Part shown: positions 1 to 5,576 of the stretch, piece by piece
Position numbering within the stretch: the first letter of the stretch is position 1
How the letters are laid out: each line of letters begins with the position of its first letter
Origin: an uncultured Clostridia bacterium
GTDB taxonomy: Bacteria; Bacillota_A; Clostridia; TANB77; CAG-508
Direction: 5' to 3'
NCBI GenBank assembly: GCA_949747745.1
Contig: CATKFT010000092.1
Span: 1 to 5,576, forward strand
DNA: 5,576 bases
The notes under the pieces: generated by a model
Database searches by the model: none
Told to the model about the DNA's origin: nothing
What the model saw: the letters and a program-made list of their open reading frames with translations, nothing else
Program-made: the position numbers and the translations under genes

Positions 1-2
1 AA

Positions 3-326
3 TTATAGTATTATATCTCTTTTTAACAAATTATTTTTCATCTGTCCAAGTCCTATAAATTTACTTTTTTTATCATATATTCTATAAATATCATTTTGTA
101 ATTCTTTGTGTAACTTTACTCCATTTAAAAACAATTCTAATTGCTTATTTTCTAGACATATAGCACTACTAGTTTTAAATAAATTTTCTATTGAAATAAT
201 ATGCATTTTTAGAAACTCTTTATTATTCACATTCTCCTTTAATTCTTGTATTGTTAATGCATCTTTTATATTAAATTTTCCTACTTGTATTCTTTCTAAT
301 TCTTTCATACACCCGTATTGTTCCAA
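3..326 (-). CDS. truB: tRNA pseudouridine-55 synthase TruB, C-terminal part (out of frame with the start)
   Basis: From about 314 downward this frame reads GCMKELERIQVGKFNIKDALTIQEL, the conserved TruB segment that normally follows GTYIRTICEELANKLG, and then the C-terminal RNA-binding domain, ending with a typical FLNGVKL motif, an IYRIYD segment and SKFIGLG, to a TAA at 3-5. It is the remainder of the gene whose N-terminal part lies at 271-879. The frame's first usable start is a TTG at 326 with no Shine-Dalgarno-like sequence before it, and that start lies in the middle of a conserved segment, so independent translation is unlikely. Both parts retain clear family sequence with no further stops, so any break must be recent or artefactual. 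In related operons ribF follows; it would lie beyond the window edge. Confidence 0.9.
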   Translation of the reverse strand: MEQYGCMKELERIQVGKFNIKDALTIQELKENVNNKEFLKMHIISIENLFKTSSAICLENKQLELFLNGVKLHKELQNDIYRIYDKKSKFIGLGQMKNNLLKRDIIL

Positions 327-879
327 GCTTATTGGCTAATTCTTCACATATTGTTCTAATATATGTACCTTTTGAACAGTTTATTGTAAAAATAATCTCA
401 GAATTTTTCTTATCTAATTTTTCTAATTTTATATCATATATTTCTATTTCTCTAGGCTTTATTTCTACTTCTTGACCTTTTCGTGCATATTCATATAACT
501 TTTTTCCATTTACTTTTATTGCTGAATACATAGGTGGTATTTGCTCTAATTTTCCTAAAAACTCTTTTAATTTTTGTTTTACAAAATCTTCAGAAATACT
601 GTTAATATCTACTTGTTGCTTTTGTAATACTTTACCTGTAATATCCAATGTATCTGTTTGTATTCCTAATTTCAATGTTGCTTTATATATCTTATCATGA
701 TTTATTAAATATTTTGATAATTTAGTTCCTTTGCCTATTAATAATGGTAATACTCCTGTAGCATTTGGATCTAAAGTTCCAGTATGTCCTACTTTTTCAT
801 TTAAAATATTTTTTACAACTTTTACTATATCATGTGAAGTATAGTCTTTGGGTTTGTTTATTTGTATAATTCCATCCAT
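271..879 (-). CDS. truB: tRNA pseudouridine-55 synthase TruB, N-terminal catalytic part (frameshifted)
   Basis: TruB converts uridine 55 to pseudouridine in the T-loop of most tRNAs. This frame starts at an ATG with a good AAGGAAG site and opens with the family N-terminus DGIIQINKPKDYTSHDIV. It carries the catalytic Asp37 in GHTGTLDPNATGVLP, Tyr65 in KIYKA, the QIPPMYSAIKVNGKKLYEYAR block, and Arg175 in SKGTYIRT. Homology runs to about LGTI (residues 185-188). The following 14 residues (RVYERIRKNTSRKI) have no TruB character and lead to a premature stop at 271. The rest of the family sequence continues in the next frame (3-314). Reading through with one base removed near 315 gives a 291-residue protein, normal for TruB. 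As it stands the product of 202 aa would lack the C-terminal RNA-binding domain and is probably non-functional, unless the shift is a sequencing error. Confidence 0.93.
   Translation of the reverse strand: MDGIIQINKPKDYTSHDIVKVVKNILNEKVGHTGTLDPNATGVLPLLIGKGTKLSKYLINHDKIYKATLKLGIQTDTLDITGKVLQKQQVDINSISEDFVKQKLKEFLGKLEQIPPMYSAIKVNGKKLYEYARKGQEVEIKPREIEIYDIKLEKLDKKNSEIIFTINCSKGTYIRTICEELANKLGTIRVYERIRKNTSRKI
311..321 (-). other. Frameshift site inside truB
   Basis: The minus strand runs GGA ACA ATA CGG GTG in the upstream frame. Dropping the C at 315 gives GGA ACA ATA GGG TGT ATG (GTIGCM), which joins the two TruB segments seamlessly and resembles LGTVGYMKEL-like sequences of the family. Dropping an A at 318-319 would give GTYGCM and fits nearly as well, so the exact base is uncertain. 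The shift needed is +1. No X-XXY-YYZ slippery heptamer is present. The CGG codon created here is the only in-register or out-of-register CGG on the coding strand of the window. Confidence 0.85.
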
Positions 880-880
880 C

Positions 881-903
881 TAATCTTCTTCCTTTTATCT
901 TAA
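881..903 (-). repeat. truB leader, second copy of the 23-nt repeat with ribosome binding site
   Basis: The minus strand has AAGGAAG (888-894) immediately after the nrnA TAA (895-897) and 8 nt before the truB ATG. The repeat runs from the last codons of nrnA (Leu-Arg-stop) across the gap and matches the nrnA leader at 1845-1867 with one mismatch. The stop codon touching the Shine-Dalgarno site suggests coupled translation of truB with nrnA (inference). Confidence 0.75.
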
Positions 904-1845
904 GTGCTTTTTTATTTCATTTATTATCTTATCTTTTGCATCTTGTAAATTTGTATGTAGTAAACAACCAGCAGCTCTAATATGTCCTCCTCCTCCAAAT
1001 AGTACACATATATCTGCTACATTAACATAATTATTAGATCTAAGTGACACTTTGTATCCTTGTTTGTCTTCCCTTAATAAAACAGAAACCTCAACTCCTT
1101 TAATTTCTCTTCCTATATTTACTAATCCCTCATGATCTCCTTGTTTAGCATTTACTCTATTTTCATCTTCCTTTGTTATATATGTATATGAAATTTTTCC
1201 TTCTTCTAAAAATTCTATCCTATTTTCTGCAATTTTGGTAAGTTCAAAATTACTCCTTGTCTTTATCTCTAAAACTCTTTTATATGTATCTGCAACATTA
1301 ACTCCAATTCCTAATAGCCAAGCGGTAAATTCAAAAGTCTCAGCAGTAGTTGCTGCATATTTAAATCCACCTGTATCTGTTATTATCCCTGTTAAAAGAC
1401 ATGTTCCAATTTCCTTTGTAATGTTTATTTTTAAATGTTCCAAAACTAAAATTAAAATTTGACATGTTGCTGGAGCATCTGGATTTACAAAATTATAATC
1501 TGCAAACATAGTATTACTACTATGATGATCTATATTTATAGTAACCTTTGCATCTTCAAAATATTTTGCAAACCCATTCAATCTTTTTATATCTCCACAA
1601 TCTAATGCTATTGCTAAATCATAAACATCCTTTCTCCCCTCTTTTTTTATTTCTTTTGAATTTGGAAGAAATTTAAAAGTATCTGCATATTCTGGTATTA
1701 TTAAATCTACTTCTTTATTTAATTGTTTTAAAGAATTATACATTGCCATAGAGCTACCTATTGCATCTCCATCTGGTGTTTCATGTGTTAATATCACTAT
1801 TGTATTTGCTTTATTTATTTCTTCTCTTATATTATCTAATGTCAT
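895..1845 (-). CDS. nrnA: DHH/DHHA1 phosphoesterase, NrnA-type oligoribonuclease / pAp phosphatase
   Basis: NrnA-type proteins are Mn-dependent cytosolic enzymes that hydrolyse very short RNA oligonucleotides (nanoRNA) and dephosphorylate 3'-phosphoadenosine 5'-phosphate (pAp) to AMP. The 316-residue length matches B. subtilis NrnA (about 313). The DHH domain shows metal-binding motifs in order: H21-x3-D25-G-D27 in HETPDGDAIGSS, D82 in ALDCGD, the signature D106-H107-H108 in IDHHSSN, and D157 in GIITDTGGF. The C-terminal DHHA1 substrate-binding domain ends with GGGGH 284-288 and AAG 291-293. All expected catalytic residues are present. The ATG start has an AAGGGAG site at good spacing, and the stop is TAA, 15 nt before truB. 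Position between rbfA and truB is the standard place for nrnA in Bacillota. A related DHH enzyme acting on cyclic-dinucleotide breakdown products such as pApA cannot be excluded by motif alone. Confidence 0.92.
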   Translation of the reverse strand: MTLDNIREEINKANTIVILTHETPDGDAIGSSMAMYNSLKQLNKEVDLIIPEYADTFKFLPNSKEIKKEGRKDVYDLAIALDCGDIKRLNGFAKYFEDAKVTINIDHHSSNTMFADYNFVNPDAPATCQILILVLEHLKINITKEIGTCLLTGIITDTGGFKYAATTAETFEFTAWLLGIGVNVADTYKRVLEIKTRSNFELTKIAENRIEFLEEGKISYTYITKEDENRVNAKQGDHEGLVNIGREIKGVEVSVLLREDKQGYKVSLRSNNYVNVADICVLFGGGGHIRAAGCLLHTNLQDAKDKIINEIKKHLR

Positions 1846-1867
1846 AATCTTCTCCCTTTTATCTTAA
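1845..1867 (-). repeat. nrnA leader, first copy of a 23-nt repeat with ribosome binding site
   Basis: This leader carries AAAAGGGAG ending 6 nt before the nrnA ATG. It matches the truB leader at 881-903 at 22 of 23 positions (the difference is G versus A inside the Shine-Dalgarno core). The last base of this copy is the A of the nrnA start codon. It overlaps the base of the upstream hairpin by 2 nt. Confidence 0.75.
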
Positions 1868-1892
1868 AGTAAAATATCATATATTCTACTTT
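1866..1892 (-). promoter_or_regulatory. Hairpin in the rbfA-nrnA gap
   Basis: On the minus-strand transcript, this 27-nt segment folds into a 12-bp stem with a 3-nt AUG loop: AAAGUAG-AAUAU on the left pairs with AUAUU-UUACUUU on the right, with one G-U wobble. On the plus strand that pair becomes an A-C mismatch, so the stem is complete only in the direction of transcription. It is AT-rich and has no U-run after it, so it does not look like an intrinsic terminator. It ends 7 nt before the nrnA Shine-Dalgarno region and could affect processing or initiation there. The role is unknown. Confidence 0.5.
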
Positions 1893-1898
1893 TATATT

Positions 1899-2267
1899 TT
1901 ATTTATTTTCTGATCCTATATCTTTTATAATATCTTTTAAAATAGAATCTATTTTTGCTCCATATTCTATTGAATCATCTAGTTCAAATATAATTTCTGG
2001 TGTAACTCTTAAATTTATTGTTTTGGCTAATTGTGTCCTTACAAATCCAGAAGATTTTTTTAATCCTTGTAAAGTTTGTTTTAAATTCTTTGAATTTAAT
2101 ATACTCACATATGTTTTTGCATATTTTAAGTCTGGTGTAACTTTTACTCTTGTTACACTAATTAAGCCACTTATATTAGGATTTTTAATTTCATAAGTAA
2201 TTATATGACTTATTTCTTTTTTTAATTCTTCATTGATTCTATTAAATCGATTATTATTCTTTTCCAT
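1899..2267 (-). CDS. rbfA: 30S ribosome-binding factor RbfA
   Basis: RbfA is a small KH-like protein that binds immature 30S subunits near the 5' end of 16S rRNA, helps late maturation, and is linked to cold adaptation in E. coli. The 122-residue product has the usual length. Recognisable parts are the N-terminal RINEELKKEISHII helix (10-23), the conserved VTRVKVTPDLKYAKTYVSI strand (38-56), the kinked-helix region around SSG 72-74 that replaces the KH GxxG loop, and the C-terminal RVTPEIIFELDDSIEYG block (87-103) followed by a short tail. The ATG start has an AAGGAG site 5 nt upstream, and the stop is TAA. It sits 11 nt after infB, the standard neighbour in Bacillota and Proteobacteria. Nothing appears damaged. 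Confidence 0.96.
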   Translation of the reverse strand: MEKNNNRFNRINEELKKEISHIITYEIKNPNISGLISVTRVKVTPDLKYAKTYVSILNSKNLKQTLQGLKKSSGFVRTQLAKTINLRVTPEIIFELDDSIEYGAKIDSILKDIIKDIGSENK

Positions 2268-2272
2268 AAAAT

Positions 2273-2278
2273 CTCCTT
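2273..2278 (-). promoter_or_regulatory. Ribosome binding site of rbfA
   Basis: The minus strand reads AAGGAG, directly abutting the infB TAA stop (2279-2281) and 5 nt before the rbfA ATG. Termination of IF-2 translation therefore places the ribosome on the rbfA Shine-Dalgarno site, which suggests translational coupling (inference). Confidence 0.85.
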
Positions 2279-5200
2279 TTATTTTTTTACTTCTTCCATA
2301 ATGTATATTTCTAATATATCTCCTTCTTTTATATCATTGTAATTTTCAATTTGTAAACCACATTCATATCCATAATTAACTTCTTTTGCATCATCTTTAA
2401 ATCTTTTTAGAGATACTAATTTTCCATCATGTATTACAACATTTTCTCTTATTACTCTTATTCCTGCATTTCTTGAAACTTTTCCCTCTGTTACATATGC
2501 TCCTGCAATAGTTCCTACATTACTTACTTTAAATGTTTGTCTAACTTCTGCATTTCCTATCACCTTTTCTTCAAATACTGGATCTAGCATTCCCTTCATA
2601 GCAGCTTCAACATCTTCTATTGCTTGATAAATAACTGAATATTGTTTTATCTCTACTTCATCTTTTTTTGCCATATCTCTTGCTATTGCATCTGGTCTTA
2701 CATTAAAAGCAATTATAATAGCATTTGAGACTTTTGCAAGTGTTACATCTGACTCTGTAACTCCTCCAACATTAGAATGAATTACTTTTACTTCTACTTC
2801 TTCATTTGATAATTTCTCTAAAGATTGTTTTACAGCTTCTACTGATCCTTGTACATCTGCTTTTACTATTAAATTTAATTGTTTTAAATTTCCTTTTTCT
2901 ATCTGACTAAATAAATCATTCAATGTTACCTTTGCTGTCGCATTAATTGTTTTCTCTCTTTCTTGGCGTTTTCTTCTTTCTATTAAATGTTTTGCTGTTT
3001 TTTCATCTTTTACTTCGTAGAAAGTATCTCCTGCTTCTGGTACTTCTGTTAGTCCAATTACTTCAACTGGTGTTGATGGTCCTGCTTTTTTAACTTTTTT
3101 TCCTTTATCATCTGTCATTGCTCTTATTCTACCTATAACAGAACCAACTACTATTGTATCTCCAACATCTAATGTTCCTCTTTGTATAAGCATAGTTGCA
3201 ACAGGTCCCCTTGATTTATCTAATTTTGCTTCTATAACTATTCCTTTGGATTGCTTATTAGGATTTGCCTTTAATTCTTTCATATCTGCAACTAATAATA
3301 CCATTTCTAAAAGTCCATCTATATTTATTCTTTTTTTAGCAGATATTTCTACAAATATTGTATCTCCTCCCCACTCTTCTGGTACTAATTCATATTTCAT
3401 AAGTTCTTGTTTTACTTTTTCTGGGTTTGCTCCTTCTACATCTATTTTATTTAAAGCTACAATTATTGGTATTTCTGCTGCTTTTGCATGATTTATCGCT
3501 TCTATTGTTTGTGGCATAACTCCATCATTTGCTGCAACTACAAGTATTGCAATATCTGTAACTTGTGCTCCTCTTGCCCTCATACTTGTAAATGCTTCAT
3601 GTCCTGGTGTGTCTAAGAAAGTTATTTCTCTATCATTAATTTTTACCTTATATGCACCAATATGTTGTGTTATTCCTCCTGCTTCTCCTTCTATTACATT
3701 TGTTTGTCTTACTGCATCTAAAAGTGAAGTCTTTCCATGGTCAACATGGCCCATAACAACTACAACTGGTGGCCTTGGTTGTAATTCTTCTTCTGTATCT
3801 TCTGTTTCATCAAATAAAATATCTTCTTCTGTTACAGTTTCTTTCTTTTTAGCTGTTATTCCAAATTCTTCTGCTATTAAGAACGCTGTATCAAAATCTA
3901 TTTCATTATTTATTGTTGCAAGTACTCCAAGTCCTAGCAATTTTTTAATAACATCCCCAGTCGTTTTTTTCATTTCAGCTGCAAAATCCTTTACTGTTAT
4001 TGGATCTTCAATTGTTATTTCTGTTAATTCAAATATTTTTTGTTTTACTCTTTGTTCATCTTGCTTATTTGCTCTTTTTTTGTTTTTCTTACCTCTTTGT
4101 GTTGTTAGATCATAGTAGTCAAGCATTCCTCCATCTTGATCATCAAACATGTTTGATAATCTATCTCTTTGTTTTAAGCTCTTTAATTTGTCTTCATCAA
4201 AACCATTATCATTTCTTCTTTGTTTTGTTCCTCTTCTTGCTCTATTTTCTTCTTGTCTATTTTGTTTTTGTTTATCAATAGATTTATTATATTCTCTAAC
4301 TACTTCTTTTTCTACTACATCTGTCATTATGTTTTTAATGTTCTTTTCTATACCTTTTTCATCAAGAGGTCGTTTATTAAATCCATTATTTCTATTTTGA
4401 TTATTTCCAAAGTTTCTTCCATTATTAAAATTATTATTATTTCTATTATAACCATTTCTATTTTGATTATTATTAGAATTTCTTCCACCATTATTGTATC
4501 CATTATTTTGGTTATTATTTCTGTTTTGGTTATTATTATAAGTTCTATTTTGATTATTTGCAAAATTTCTTCCATTATTAAAATTTCTATTTTGATTATT
4601 ACTCATATTATTAAAGTTCCTTGATTGATTAGTATTTGAATTTTCACTAATATTTCTTACTTGACTATTTAAATTGTTAGTGTTTTTCTTTTGCTCACTA
4701 TTCATACTATTATTAACTTTTGCTTGATTATTCTCTACTTTGTTTATTTGATTTTTATTTAAATCCTCATTAATGTCTTCTGCTTGTTTTTTACTTACAT
4801 CATTAACAGTATTTGCTTGGTTACTATTACTTTCCTTATTACTTTGTATATCTTCCTTTTCTTCATTAACTTTTGCATTATCTATATCATTATTAATATT
4901 TTCTACTTGTAATTTCTCTTTAAGTTGTGTTTCATTCTTTTCTTGCTTTTCTATACTATCTTTAGTTATATCCTCTTTTTGTATTACTTCTTCTTTCTTA
5001 TCTTGTTTTAATCCAAATAATTCACTAACAGTTAATGGTTTTGTTGGTTTATTTCTATAAACTATATTATAATCTTTATTTGTATTTCTTTCTATAAATC
5101 CAACTTGTTTTTTATGCTCCTCCATTTTTCTCTTTTTTTCTTCTTCTTCTCTTCTTGCAATTTCTTCTTCAGAAATAATTACTTCTCTTCTTATAATAAC

Positions 5201-5545
5201 AGGTGCTTTTTCTTTTTCATTTTTTTTCTTCTTATCTTTTGAATTATCTACTGTTTTATCTTCTTTTTTTCCTTTTTTACTTTCCTTATTTGCTCCACTC
5301 TTTTTTTCTTTTTTGTTATTTTCTTGACTTTTCTTAGTATCATTTTCTTTATCTTTTGAAAAACTATCTTTCTTACTTATATTAGCTTTTTCTTCTAAAT
5401 TTTCTTCAATTTTTGATACAACCTCTTCTTCTACTGAACTTAAATGATTTTTTACATCAATTCCAAGTTTTGTCGCTTTTTCAATAATTTCTTTACTGGT
5501 TAAGCCTAATTTTTTTGCTATTTCATGTATTTTTATCTTACCCAA
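2279..5545 (-). CDS. infB: Translation initiation factor IF-2, with a very long Asn-rich linker
   Basis: IF-2 is the GTPase that binds initiator fMet-tRNA on the 30S subunit and promotes 50S joining. Residues are numbered from the upstream ATG at 5560 (1093 aa); the preferred TTG at 5545 gives 1088 aa beginning (M)[13 protein letters not shown], like family N-termini. Order: IF2_N domain about 6-55; Lys/Glu-rich linker 56-300; Asn-rich tract 303-396; charged linker to 515; second IF2_N 517-570; G domain about 597-765 with G1 GHVDHGKT 604-611, G2 GGITQHIG 628-635, G3 DTPGHEAF 650-657 (His654 is the catalytic-type histidine), G4 NKID 704-707, G5 SAKK 740-743; a beta-barrel domain II about 770-860; domain III about 890-985; and the C2 fMet-tRNA-binding domain about 1000-1093 with GYECG 1064-1068. 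It is far longer than B. subtilis IF-2 (about 716 aa), the excess being linker. All catalytic motifs are intact. The stop is TAA, and rbfA starts 11 nt downstream. Confidence 0.98.
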   Translation of the reverse strand: MGKIKIHEIAKKLGLTSKEIIEKATKLGIDVKNHLSSVEEEVVSKIEENLEEKANISKKDSFSKDKENDTKKSQENNKKEKKSGANKESKKGKKEDKTVDNSKDKKKKNEKEKAPVIIRREVIISEEEIARREEEEKKRKMEEHKKQVGFIERNTNKDYNIVYRNKPTKPLTVSELFGLKQDKKEEVIQKEDITKDSIEKQEKNETQLKEKLQVENINNDIDNAKVNEEKEDIQSNKESNSNQANTVNDVSKKQAEDINEDLNKNQINKVENNQAKVNNSMNSEQKKNTNNLNSQVRNISENSNTNQSRNFNNMSNNQNRNFNNGRNFANNQNRTYNNNQNRNNNQNNGYNNGGRNSNNNQNRNGYNRNNNNFNNGRNFGNNQNRNNGFNKRPLDEKGIEKNIKNIMTDVVEKEVVREYNKSIDKQKQNRQEENRARRGTKQRRNDNGFDEDKLKSLKQRDRLSNMFDDQDGGMLDYYDLTTQRGKKNKKRANKQDEQRVKQKIFELTEITIEDPITVKDFAAEMKKTTGDVIKKLLGLGVLATINNEIDFDTAFLIAEEFGITAKKKETVTEEDILFDETEDTEEELQPRPPVVVVMGHVDHGKTSLLDAVRQTNVIEGEAGGITQHIGAYKVKINDREITFLDTPGHEAFTSMRARGAQVTDIAILVVAANDGVMPQTIEAINHAKAAEIPIIVALNKIDVEGANPEKVKQELMKYELVPEEWGGDTIFVEISAKKRINIDGLLEMVLLVADMKELKANPNKQSKGIVIEAKLDKSRGPVATMLIQRGTLDVGDTIVVGSVIGRIRAMTDDKGKKVKKAGPSTPVEVIGLTEVPEAGDTFYEVKDEKTAKHLIERRKRQEREKTINATAKVTLNDLFSQIEKGNLKQLNLIVKADVQGSVEAVKQSLEKLSNEEVEVKVIHSNVGGVTESDVTLAKVSNAIIIAFNVRPDAIARDMAKKDEVEIKQYSVIYQAIEDVEAAMKGMLDPVFEEKVIGNAEVRQTFKVSNVGTIAGAYVTEGKVSRNAGIRVIRENVVIHDGKLVSLKRFKDDAKEVNYGYECGLQIENYNDIKEGDILEIYIMEEVKK
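4373..4630 (-). repeat. Asn-rich low-complexity tract within infB
   Basis: This stretch encodes IF-2 residues 311-396. By hand count, 45 of the 85 residues 311-395 are Asn, with 7 Gln, 10 Arg, 6 Phe and 3 Tyr, and no Asp, Glu or Lys. The short motif NNQNR recurs at 321, 335, 343, 364 and 386, and GRNF occurs at 330 and 381. At DNA level it is built mostly from AAT, CAA and AGA codons. It lies between the Lys/Glu-rich linker and the second IF2_N domain. The composition indicates disorder and resembles prion-like domains; no function is known from the sequence. Confidence 0.9.
4391..4585 (-). repeat. Two 42-bp direct repeats inside the infB Asn tract
   Basis: Positions 4391-4432 and 4544-4585 match at 40 of 42 bases; the differences are at 4407/4560 and 4412/4565. 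They are offset by 153 bp, exactly 51 codons, and encode the paired blocks NNGRNF(A/G)NNQNR. A more diverged third copy begins at 4457, also in phase (66 bp from the first). The arrangement looks like internal duplication followed by divergence. Recombination between the two copies would delete or add 51 codons without breaking the reading frame. Confidence 0.85.
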
Positions 5546-5576
5546 TAATTTCACCCCCATTAATTATTTTCAATAT
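5538..5576 (-). CDS. Possible 3' end of the gene upstream of infB (partial)
   Basis: On the minus strand one frame is open from the window edge to a TAA at 5538-5540 and reads [12 protein letters not shown]. If real, it is the C-terminus of the gene before infB, which in this operon type is usually ylxQ, an L7Ae-like RNA-binding protein. It would overlap the TTG start of infB by 8 nt, so the infB ribosome binding site would lie inside its last codons, an arrangement typical of translational coupling. Twelve codons are too few to identify a family. The other two frames stop within the visible 16 nt upstream of the ATG at 5560, so the upstream gene could instead end there. Confidence 0.33.
   Translation of the reverse strand: MLKIINGGEIIG
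5551..5558 (-). promoter_or_regulatory. Ribosome binding site deciding the infB start
   Basis: The minus strand reads GGGGGTGA here, a close match to the GGAGGTGA that pairs with the 3' end of 16S rRNA. It ends 5 nt before a TTG at 5543-5545, a normal spacing. The ATG at 5558-5560 overlaps this site and has only the AT-rich ATATTGAAAATAATTA before it within the window, with no Shine-Dalgarno-like run. This favours TTG as the true start. The call rests on sequence pattern alone. Confidence 0.6.

Noticed and set aside
3..326. Independent small gene starting at TTG 326
   Set aside because: Its sequence is the direct continuation of TruB, and no Shine-Dalgarno sequence precedes the TTG; it is the 3' part of a frameshifted truB.
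3609..4115. 168-residue plus-strand open frame opposite the IF-2 G domain
   Set aside because: Antisense to highly conserved GTPase motifs, with Ser/Val/Ile composition expected from complementing them; no start signals or homology.
4100..4400. Internal start sites giving short IF-2 forms as in E. coli
   Set aside because: I checked in-frame ATGs at residues 412, 471 and 479; none has a Shine-Dalgarno sequence at proper spacing (GGAGGA before 479 directly abuts the ATG).
4348..4575. Minus-strand open frame in another register of the same tract
   Set aside because: The repeated AAT/CAA/AGA codons give an Ile/Glu-rich shadow when read one base off; the infB frame is continuous through it.
4220..4624. 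Plus-strand open frame rich in Ile and Ser over the infB Asn tract
   Set aside because: It is the reverse complement of AAT/AGA-rich repeats, which leave several frames open; no ribosome binding site or recognisable domain, and it lies antisense to intact infB.
4373..4630. CRISPR-like or tandem-repeat array
   Set aside because: The repeats are imperfect, codon-phased and inside an uninterrupted coding frame; there are no regular unique spacers.
5220..5227. T-run on the plus strand as a terminator tail, and similar T-runs elsewhere
   Set aside because: These are lysine-codon A-runs in the minus-strand mRNA; no GC-rich stem precedes them and no plus-strand gene exists.

Overview
The window is one tightly packed minus-strand block of translation and RNA genes. 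In transcription order (right to left) it holds infB (translation initiation factor IF-2), rbfA (30S ribosome maturation factor), a DHH/DHHA1 phosphoesterase of the NrnA type, and truB (tRNA pseudouridine-55 synthase). This is the distal part of the nusA-infB operon as it is arranged in many Bacillota (nusA-ylxR-ylxQ-infB-rbfA-nrnA-truB-ribF). A. Very AT-rich DNA, AGA-dominated arginine codons, TAA stops throughout, AAGGAG-type ribosome binding sites and clostridial-looking protein sequences suggest a low-GC member of the Clostridia or a relative. The species cannot be named from the sequence alone.

Layout: 5538-5576 may hold the last codons of an upstream gene that overlaps the infB start. 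infB fills 2279-5545 (or 5560). Its C-terminal half is ordinary IF-2. Its N-terminal half is a very long low-complexity linker that includes an 85-residue Asn/Arg/aromatic tract (about 4373-4630). rbfA follows after 11 nt (1899-2267). A 53-nt gap carrying a 12-bp hairpin separates rbfA from nrnA (895-1845). truB follows 15 nt later (3-879) but is split into two frames by an apparent one-base insertion near position 315. No stretch over 300 bases lacks a gene; the longest gap is 53 nt. I see no RNA gene, mobile element, CRISPR array, promoter or terminator.

Together the genes serve translation and RNA metabolism. IF-2 brings initiator tRNA to the ribosome, RbfA matures the 30S subunit, NrnA clears short RNA fragments and pAp, and TruB modifies the T-loop of tRNAs. 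The system is a known housekeeping operon, not a new one. The points worth a second look are the broken truB frame, the Asn-rich prion-like insert in IF-2 with its in-phase DNA repeats, the likely TTG start of infB, the near-identical leaders of nrnA and truB with a hairpin before the first, and the marked scarcity of CpG.
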